Origin: a virus
IMG/VR virus record: IMGVR_UViG_3300032241_000422
Location: 1-26,918 of that record
Strand: one strand, 5' to 3'
DNA length: 26,918 nucleotides
Position numbers and translations under genes: made by a program. Within the stretch, counting starts at the first letter, position 1, and every line of letters starts with the position of its first letter. Below are positions 14,671 through 19,890 of this stretch, piece after piece. The notes under the pieces are model-generated. The model did not search any database. It saw nothing but the letters and a program-made list of their open reading frames with translations, and was not told where the DNA came from.

Positions 14671-15005
14671 CTCTTTGCCCCAGTGACCGATTGAAAGTAA
14701 GCCGTCACCACAGCTGCTGCGACCTGTGGAACATTCATCAGCTGCGTTTTGGCCGATTCCGAAAACGGAACCTCCTTGCCAGCGTCGTCGTTGATGCCCG
14801 ACCAGCCCACCAGGATTTCAGAGCAAGCATCCTGATCGGTCACATCGCCAGAACGGCCGCCCTCAAGGATCGCGGTGTTGCGTTCCTGGGGCAGCCGTTT
14901 GAATTCGGCGTCGAACGTCTGCTTGTCAAACCGGCCGCCGTCGATGGGAATCTCGACGGTGACCGGCCACTTGTAAGTGTCGGACTGCTTCAGAACGAAA
15001 GCCAT
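14661..15005 (-). CDS. Tail assembly chaperone (lambda gpG-like)
   Basis: This 114-aa protein lies between tail tube and tape measure genes, the place of lambda G. It begins MAFVLKQSDTYKWPVTVEIP and contains FKRLPQERNTAI, a pattern common in gpG-like tail chaperones, then an Ala-rich C-terminal helix (VPQVAAAVVTAYF). It would coat the tape measure with its frameshifted longer form before the tube polymerises. ATG 15005 has an AAGG element about eight bases upstream. Its last sense codons form the slippery heptamer and its stop is the zero-frame terminator of the frameshift, so most ribosomes should end here and a minority continue into the T part. Confidence 0.92.
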   Translation of the reverse strand: MAFVLKQSDTYKWPVTVEIPIDGGRFDKQTFDAEFKRLPQERNTAILEGGRSGDVTDQDACSEILVGWSGINDDAGKEVPFSESAKTQLMNVPQVAAAVVTAYFQSVTGAKRKN

Positions 15006-15017
15006 GCAGCGCCTTTA

Positions 15018-15947
15018 TCAGGTGAAGGAGAACGAGAACTCGTCGTTGCCGGCAGTCGTCGGGGTGGCCATGTAGGGCACCTGCAACATTTGAACGCCGT
15101 TCATGTCCACGTAAGTGGGCGCCGAGAGGTCCGTCTGGGGGGAGTTGAACGTAAAAATACTACCGGCAGTCGTGCCATGTTGAAAGCTCATGGCGCCGGT
15201 GGGCGTGTTGATCGCGGCGGAGAAGAAGTCCTTGGTGCCGATGTTGACAGCTTCTATCGAGAAAGTGCCAGAGGGCTTGCGGTCCACAAGCATGGCTTCC
15301 TTGGTGCCACCCACGAGTTCCCGGTACTGGATGTCATTGGCCAGCTTGAGGTCGATCGATTCAAGCGCACCCGAATAAGAGAAGACCGAGAAGTTGGAGG
15401 TGTTGCCGTTTTTGAAGATTAAAGGAGCGGCTTGGTTGTAGGAAGCAGAAGGCAGCGCCACATCGCTCGGGCTGTTGTAAAGCCCGATCATGTCAAATGT
15501 AAAATAAGGAATTTCACCCACTTTGCAAACCATGTCCACGGTCCCGCGGCAGCCGGTCAGCTTGTGGAACACGCCATCCACGTAGTAGTAGATGGTCGCA
15601 GAGCTGAAGCTGGTGGAAACCGGCGAGTACGCCACAGAGGTGGCAGCCGTGATGGTTTCAGAAAGGCCGCAAGCTTTCAAAACGGCGCCGAACTTGGGCG
15701 CGGTGCCAGCGGTGCCAGAACCCTGAATCTCAACGTCAAACTTGACCTGCACGCGAGTTTGCGCCAACAGCACTTCGTAGTTGCCAAGGTATGGCCTTAC
15801 GAGGTCGCGGCTTTTGACATCAGCCAACAGCGGGGTGATCTCCAACGTCCGCACCAAGAGGGCATCGGTCGAAGTTGGCACCGCATCGGTGCCGTAGGTT
15901 GTCTCAGCCTTGGTCAGGATGAGGCGCTTCCGAGTTCTGAGTGCCAT
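15018..15947 (-). CDS. Major tail tube protein (lambda gpV-like)
   Basis: This 309-aa protein would polymerise into hexameric rings to make the non-contractile tail tube. The N-terminus (MALRTRKRLILTKAETTYGT) and SRDLVRPYLGNYEVLLAQTR are typical of siphophage tail tube proteins, and the remainder is beta-rich with few charged clusters (VKFDVEIQGSGTAGTAPKFG). Position between the tail terminator and the chaperones agrees. The start ATG 15947 has no strong ribosome-binding site and lies inside the end of the preceding 56-aa gene (44-base overlap), so coupling is likely. The length is above lambda V (246 aa); no Ig-like decoration is evident at the C-terminus. Confidence 0.93.
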   Translation of the reverse strand: MALRTRKRLILTKAETTYGTDAVPTSTDALLVRTLEITPLLADVKSRDLVRPYLGNYEVLLAQTRVQVKFDVEIQGSGTAGTAPKFGAVLKACGLSETITAATSVAYSPVSTSFSSATIYYYVDGVFHKLTGCRGTVDMVCKVGEIPYFTFDMIGLYNSPSDVALPSASYNQAAPLIFKNGNTSNFSVFSYSGALESIDLKLANDIQYRELVGGTKEAMLVDRKPSGTFSIEAVNIGTKDFFSAAINTPTGAMSFQHGTTAGSIFTFNSPQTDLSAPTYVDMNGVQMLQVPYMATPTTAGNDEFSFSFT

Positions 15948-16074
15948 TGGCTGTTACCGGAGGTTGGTAATCGTTGGGGAACATGGGATCGAGCGTGCGC
16001 TCGACCAGCGTGCGCTTCCCTGTCTTGGGATCCAAGAGGTAGGAGCCGCCTTGTCCTGCGTATTCGTCTTCCAT
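15904..16074 (-). CDS. 56-aa small conserved phage protein before tail tube gene
   Basis: The frame opens at ATG 16074, five bases after the tail terminator stop, and ends at TGA 15904-15906, overlapping the start of the tail tube gene by 44 bases in another frame. The product begins MEDEYAGQGGSYLLDPKTGK and continues RTLVERTLDPMFP with a disordered, polar tail. The pattern YAGQGGSYxLD..GKR.LVERT is one I recall from small genes at this same position in other siphophages. No function is known. Position suggests a tail-assembly accessory. It is below common length cut-offs and easily missed. Confidence 0.75.
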   Translation of the reverse strand: MEDEYAGQGGSYLLDPKTGKRTLVERTLDPMFPNDYQPPVTANGTQNSEAPHPDQG

Positions 16075-16079
16075 CGTAG

Positions 16080-16511
16080 CTAGTTCACACTGGCGAGATT
16101 TGAGAGAGAAGTGCGATAACGGACGACGTAATCACACATGACGACGCCGGCCGGTTGGTCGGCTTCTATCAGTTGATAGTTTACCGAGGTTGGCTGGATA
16201 TCCATTGCGTAGCCGCCGAGCGTGATGTCGGCCATTACCTGTGAATGGAGCGACTGGATGGTGGCATCGGCCAACTGATCAGGTGCGGTGCCTCGAACAA
16301 TCACGGCAATGCGCACGGTCAAACTCCAGTCCAGCGTTGGAAGGCTTGTATTTTCTTGCGCTGTGTCGCTGATGGGTTCCACCACAATCGCGGGACTTTC
16401 CCCACGCGCCATGGCTTCCACACGGCTGCGATAAATTCGCGTGCCAACGCCGGACGTACCGGCAAGTGCCGTGACGATGTTGCTGAGAATGGATTCGCGG
16501 CGGGTCGTCAT
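16080..16511 (-). CDS. Tail terminator / minor tail protein (lambda gpU-like)
   Basis: This 143-aa protein most likely caps the tail tube and joins it to the head connector, or is the neighbouring gpZ-like joining protein. It begins MTTRRESILSNIVTALAG, then GTRIYRSRVEAMARGESPAI, LDWSLTVRIAVIVRG and ends YVVRYRTSLSNL; this alpha-beta pattern is that of siphophage tail terminators. The start chosen is ATG 16511, which overlaps the preceding stop as ATGA; the frame stays open to 16559 but those codons belong to the upstream gene. No membrane or signal segment is seen. Confidence 0.88.
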   Translation of the reverse strand: MTTRRESILSNIVTALAGTSGVGTRIYRSRVEAMARGESPAIVVEPISDTAQENTSLPTLDWSLTVRIAVIVRGTAPDQLADATIQSLHSQVMADITLGGYAMDIQPTSVNYQLIEADQPAGVVMCDYVVRYRTSLSNLASVN

Positions 16512-17320
16512 GCGGTTGCTCCAACGGCATCGATGGTGAGTGGGCTCATGTTGACCCAAGCGGAGCCGGTGTAACCCTCAAAGCAGCCGCGATCGGTGTT
16601 GTATCGAATCATGCCCTGCACCGCTGTTGGGCGCTGGGCAGTGGTGCCCACGGGCACCTGGATCGTGCCGGTGCTGTTAAAGGTCGTGTTGCCCGAAGCG
16701 TCAGTGGTGACGCGGATGGTGTTGTTGGTGGAAATAGTAAAAGGCTTGTTATCCCGAACCGTCAAAAATGCACTGCTAGAACCGATGCCAAGGACAATCC
16801 CTGTGCTGTCAAGGGCGTTGGAAGGAAGGGCAATCGAAAGGCATGTCTGCGTCCCAGAGGTTGCCTGCAGCCCGAGCATGTACCCAACGCTTGACCCATA
16901 GGTTTGCGTCGGGTTGTTTCCAACCAGCAAGGAACCGCTGCTTGTTCCAAACGTGGCGGCGCCTGTAAATGATGCGGCTGCACCATTGAGCGTACCGGTC
17001 AGCGTCGGCGAAGCCGAAAGCACCACGCTGCCCGTGCCAGTGCTGCTGGTGACGCCTGTGCCACCGTTAGCAACCGCAAGCGTGCCGGCCAAGGTGATTG
17101 CGCCTGTCGTGGCTGACGATGGCGTCAGGCCAGTCGTGCCGCCTGAAAAGCTTGAAACGGCCGCACCACCCAATTGCACCACCGAAGCGGTGCCGCTGTT
17201 CATGCAGCCGTAGAGCTTGCCGTCGTAAGTGTTGAATGCCAGCTCGCCCACGGACATTTGCCCCGTGGTCGGAACTTTGCCTGGGGTGCTGGAGCGCTTG
17301 AGAAGAACGGTGTTTGCCAT
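16508..17320 (-). CDS. Fibre-like structural protein with Mtd-N-like N-terminus (paralogue 1)
   Basis: This 270-aa protein begins NTVLLKRSSTPGKVPTTGQM then SVGELAFNTYDGKLYG, a short virion-attachment domain resembling the N-terminal domain of major tropism determinant proteins and many cyanophage structural proteins. A low-charge Ser/Thr/Gly/Ala body follows (VANGGTGVTSSTGTGSVVLS, LTGTLNGAAASFTGA), typical of phage fibres. The C-terminus contains VPVGTTAQRPTAVQGMIRYN and CFEGYTGSAWVNM, a common end module. It has a fair AGGA ribosome-binding site eight bases before ATG 17320. A fibre gene between connector and tail terminator is not the lambda arrangement; it may encode a decoration or whisker near the neck. 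The N-terminus is homologous in pattern to the next gene. Confidence 0.82.
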   Translation of the reverse strand: MANTVLLKRSSTPGKVPTTGQMSVGELAFNTYDGKLYGCMNSGTASVVQLGGAAVSSFSGGTTGLTPSSATTGAITLAGTLAVANGGTGVTSSTGTGSVVLSASPTLTGTLNGAAASFTGAATFGTSSGSLLVGNNPTQTYGSSVGYMLGLQATSGTQTCLSIALPSNALDSTGIVLGIGSSSAFLTVRDNKPFTISTNNTIRVTTDASGNTTFNSTGTIQVPVGTTAQRPTAVQGMIRYNTDRGCFEGYTGSAWVNMSPLTIDAVGATA

Positions 17321-17363
17321 TTGGCGGTCCTGAGATGGCTATGTAGCCGGACGTAACGAAGGC

Positions 17364-18551
17364 TCAGAACGAGCCGCCGTCGATGGTTGCGGAATCGTTC
17401 AGCAAGGTGCCCGAGGTTGGCAGTGTCACGCTGGTGGTGCCCGAAGCGGTAAAGGTGACGTTGTAAGCGCCGCTGAATGCAACGCTGCCACCCATGGTCA
17501 GGGTGCTAGATCCGTTGTTGACGCCGGTGCCACCGTAGGTGGCGCCAACCACTGAACCCTGCCAGGTGCCGGTGCTGATTGTCCCAACGGTGACGATGCT
17601 GCTCTGGCCGGCATAGGAACCGCTGATGCTCAGCGTGTTGCCCGATTTAGAAAGGCCAGTGCCGGCGGTGATTTCACCAGCGCCGGTGAATTGCGTGAAC
17701 GCAATGCTGGTGGTGCCCAGCGTGATGGTGCCGCTGGTGCTACATACCCAACCCGTCGAAGCGTTGGTGGTGCCTTCCTCAATAAAGGTGAACAGGCCGG
17801 GGGTAAATTCACCGCCAGGGCTGTTGTCGGCATCGGTGGACCGACTCCAGGCACCCGCAGCGACCACGTAGATGCCGTTTTGACTGGCGGTGCTTTGACC
17901 AGCCACCAGCACGCGATCACCAGCCACCAAAGCCACGCCGTCGATTGTTTGCGTGTTGCTCAGCGTGATGTTGCTGGTCGCAATGGCACGACAGCTGTTT
18001 TTGACATCGAGGCCGGTCTTGACGGCATCGACGTAGTTCTTGGTTGCTGCATCCTGCGCGTTGACCGGATCAGCAACGTTGATGATCGACTGGCTGTTAA
18101 AGGACACCGAAGCCGTCGGCGCCGCCATTTGATCCAGGCGGCTGGTGCGGACCTGGGTGTCAAAGTTGCTGATGTAGCTGGCTGTCAGCGTCGGAATATC
18201 CGTGGCGCTCAGCGTCGTGCCAGAAGTGACCCGGCCTTTGGAATCGGTCGTGACCTTGGTGTAGGTGCCAGACGTGCCAACGCTTGGCAGCGTCAGCGTC
18301 GAACCGGAAAGGTCAACGGTGCCGGTAAAAGTTTTATTGCCGCTGATTGTCTGGGTGGTGCCAAGCGTTGCAAACTGCCCAGGACCGCCAATGGCAAGGA
18401 TTGTTGTGGCGCTACCGCCAGTGCCGCCGGTGCCGACGCCGTAATAAAGGGTCGAATCAACTTCGTTAAAAGCCAATTCGGCGTTTGCCAGTGAGCTGGG
18501 GGCACCCGGTGAACCGCTAGCGCGCCGTTTAATGCGGACCGTGTTGCTCAT
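17364..18551 (-). CDS. Fibre-like structural protein with Mtd-N-like N-terminus (paralogue 2)
   Basis: This 395-aa protein starts NTVRIKRRASGSPGAPSSLA and ELAFNEVDSTLYYG, the same attachment domain as the gene downstream. A shaft follows (SGNKTFTGTVDLSGSTLTLP; TTDSKGRVTSG), then NAQDAATKNYVD at about 163-174 and a domain with TIDGVALVAGDRVLVAGQ and NGIYVVAAGAWSRSTDAD (about 205-240), a module common in phage tail fibres. The end is TLPTSGTLLNDSATIDGGSF. It would form a surface fibre or side appendage. Its ATG 18551 overlaps the upstream TAA by one base (TAATG), and a 43-base gap follows before the next fibre gene, the largest inside this cassette. Confidence 0.85.
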   Translation of the reverse strand: MSNTVRIKRRASGSPGAPSSLANAELAFNEVDSTLYYGVGTGGTGGSATTILAIGGPGQFATLGTTQTISGNKTFTGTVDLSGSTLTLPSVGTSGTYTKVTTDSKGRVTSGTTLSATDIPTLTASYISNFDTQVRTSRLDQMAAPTASVSFNSQSIINVADPVNAQDAATKNYVDAVKTGLDVKNSCRAIATSNITLSNTQTIDGVALVAGDRVLVAGQSTASQNGIYVVAAGAWSRSTDADNSPGGEFTPGLFTFIEEGTTNASTGWVCSTSGTITLGTTSIAFTQFTGAGEITAGTGLSKSGNTLSISGSYAGQSSIVTVGTISTGTWQGSVVGATYGGTGVNNGSSTLTMGGSVAFSGAYNVTFTASGTTSVTLPTSGTLLNDSATIDGGSF

Positions 18552-18814
18552 TAGAAGTTGCCCCCGTCAGTCAGCGACAGAATGGTGTTGGTGCCGTCCG
18601 CCTTAAATTTAGCGCTGGAGGCGTTGTAGAAGACGACGGCCTGGTCGGTGCGATTGGTCACATCAACGTCATGCAATGCCGCAAAGGTGTTGATGCCCAC
18701 GCTGCTATCGACGTAGCTCTTGGTGGCCGCATCAGTGTCCTGCGTTGGTGTGGCTAGGCCTGTGACCTTGCTGACGCCTTGCAGGTCAAGGTCTGTAAGG
18801 ACTTTCTTGCTCAT
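18551..18814 (-). CDS. Small fibre-like protein sharing modules with the next gene
   Basis: This 87-aa protein begins MSKKVLTDLDLQGVSKVTGL and carries DTDAATKSYVDSSVG, matching the DAATK(N/S)YVD element of the 395-aa fibre downstream, and ends SLTDGGNF against that protein's TIDGGSF. It therefore looks like a detached or minimal version of the fibre shaft base, or an accessory subunit assembling with it. The junctions on both sides are TAATG one-base overlaps in nearly identical sequence context, as though the unit had been duplicated. Alone it has no recognisable enzyme or binding motif, and function is inferred only from resemblance and position. Confidence 0.82.
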   Translation of the reverse strand: MSKKVLTDLDLQGVSKVTGLATPTQDTDAATKSYVDSSVGINTFAALHDVDVTNRTDQAVVFYNASSAKFKADGTNTILSLTDGGNF

Positions 18815-19317
18815 TAGAACAACCTCGCAATGCCGGCTGTAGCCACCGAGAACGTAACCACAGTCTGATTGATGGAAGGGTTGGTGACAGCAGCCTCCAC
18901 CTCGGCGCCGGTCGAATCGATGACCTCAACCGAAGGCTCATAGCCAAAGTTGTGGTCGATGACCCAGACAGTTGCCGGAGTGGGTTGCTCAAACACAAAC
19001 ACAAACGCACGCGGCTGACCGCCAGGCGCTGTGGCGTCGGGGTCCAGCTTGGTCAGCGTGATTTCGCAGAAAGAGCCATCATCCAATTTGCGCACTTCGC
19101 GCACCTGATAATGAGCGCCAGCAATGGTGATGCCATCGCCGTAAAACAACCCGCCAAAATCAGCGTTCTTGCACGTCAGTGTGTAGTCCGTGCTGATCAC
19201 CATGCCATTGCCAAGCACTTGGCCGGGCATATCGAGAATTCCCACGCCCGTAATGGCGCCAGCCGTGCAGGTGACGCCAAAGTCGGCGAGAAACGTATCC
19301 AACGGTTCGTTCACCAT
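18814..19317 (-). CDS. Head-tail connector protein fused to a C-terminal fibre-type module
   Basis: This 167-aa protein has two parts. Residues 1-97 (FLADFGVTCTAGAITGVGIL, TLTCKNADFGGL, YQVREVRKLDDGSFCEITL) resemble small head-closure/connector proteins of the lambda gpFII kind, which prepare the filled head for tail docking. Residues about 104-167 (VWVIDHNFGYEPSVEVIDST through VVTFSVATAGIARLF) match a small beta module (W.I.H.LGY.P.V.V.D) that I know from the C-termini of fibre-like virion proteins. The connector part fits its place between capsid and tail genes. The extra module would project from the neck and is the likely link with the fibre cassette just downstream. It overlaps the DUF1003-like gene by seven bases. 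Confidence 0.82.
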   Translation of the reverse strand: MVNEPLDTFLADFGVTCTAGAITGVGILDMPGQVLGNGMVISTDYTLTCKNADFGGLFYGDGITIAGAHYQVREVRKLDDGSFCEITLTKLDPDATAPGGQPRAFVFVFEQPTPATVWVIDHNFGYEPSVEVIDSTGAEVEAAVTNPSINQTVVTFSVATAGIARLF

Positions 19318-19676
19318 CTGCGGTGCCTCTCGATCTTCTCCAGGTGTTGATCTAGGTGCTCGGTGATGGCCATCAGGATCTTGTGGTCCTTTTGGTCGAT
19401 CTCAAGGTTTTCAATCGCGCGGGCGCGGTCGATTTCAGATTGACGGTTGGCTGAAATCAAAAGCATCGGCGCCGCGTATGCCGCTTGCAGGCTCAGGATC
19501 AGGTTGAGAAGAATGAACGGATAGGGATCTGGACGCTTGGCCGTTTGCATCGAGCAATTCAGGCAGATCCAAAACGTGATCACCACCGTTTGAATAATGA
19601 GAAACCGCCACGATCCAAGCGTGGCGCTGGCCTTATCAGCCAGGCGTTGCCCGAACGTAAGCGGTTTCTGTTCCAT
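19311..19676 (-). CDS. DUF1003-like two-span membrane protein
   Basis: This 121-aa protein matches the bacterial DUF1003 membrane family: a cytoplasmic start with LTFGQRLADKASATLGSW, a first membrane span (about 23-40, RFLIIQTVVITFWICLN), a short loop with the conserved DPYPFILLNL, a second span (about 53-74), and a charged coil-prone tail (NRQSEIDRARAIENLEIDQK). DUF1003 proteins are cellular inner-membrane proteins of unknown function; finding one in the middle of a phage structural operon is unusual. It starts one base after the preceding stop (TGAGATG) and overlaps the connector gene by seven bases, so it is part of the operon rather than a recent isolated insertion. It might act at the host membrane during infection. 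Confidence 0.88.
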   Translation of the reverse strand: MEQKPLTFGQRLADKASATLGSWRFLIIQTVVITFWICLNCSMQTAKRPDPYPFILLNLILSLQAAYAAPMLLISANRQSEIDRARAIENLEIDQKDHKILMAITEHLDQHLEKIERHRRW

Positions 19677-19677
19677 C

Positions 19678-19851
19678 TCAGGCGGCAGGCGCGGCTGCTT
19701 TTTTGGTTGCAGGTTTAGGTGCCTCGACAGGTTCGACCTGATGAGCCACTAGTTCGTGTTGCTCAGGGCTCAGCTCCAGCTCAGCGCCGGGACCGTGCAC
19801 CTCATTGCCATGGCGAACGTGGAAATGTTCGCGGACTTTGTATTTAGCCAT
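19678..19851 (-). CDS. 57-aa small protein after the capsid gene
   Basis: The frame opens at ATG 19851 just beyond the terminator hairpin and ends at TGA 19678-19680. The product starts MAKYKVREHFHVRHGNEVHG, then PGAELELSPEQHELVAHQVE, with a Pro/Ala/Lys-rich tail (PKPATKKAAAPAA). Small proteins with this K.KV...F....G...GPGdE.ELs..Q.. pattern are common next to capsid genes in many phages; their role is unknown, possibly a head accessory. No ribosome-binding site is evident because the poly-U tract of the terminator lies immediately before the start, so translation may be weak or depend on read-through. The gene is below common length cut-offs. Confidence 0.78.
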   Translation of the reverse strand: MAKYKVREHFHVRHGNEVHGPGAELELSPEQHELVAHQVEPVEAPKPATKKAAAPAA

Positions 19852-19856
19852 GTGTG

Positions 19857-19882
19857 AAAAAAGGGGGCGGTTGCCCGCCCCC
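19857..19882 (-). terminator. Intrinsic terminator after the capsid gene
   Basis: On the minus strand GGGGGCGG (19882-19875) pairs perfectly with CCGCCCCC (19870-19863) around a GCAA loop (a GNRA tetraloop), followed by six U residues (19862-19857). This is a strong Rho-independent terminator placed nine bases beyond the capsid stop. Because further genes of the same operon follow, it is probably a partial terminator that lowers expression of downstream genes relative to capsid, or acts as an mRNA 3'-end stabiliser. Confidence 0.9.
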
Positions 19883-19890
19883 GGCTCCTA

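Noticed and set aside
14628-15422. Plus-strand open frame (264 codons) opposite the tail chaperone and tail tube genes
   Set aside because: It runs across two real genes and their junction on the other strand and has no recognisable protein pattern.
17691-18494. Plus-strand open frame (267 codons) opposite the fibre gene
   Set aside because: Repeat-rich, low-complexity coding sequence often leaves long antisense frames; the translation shows no domain.
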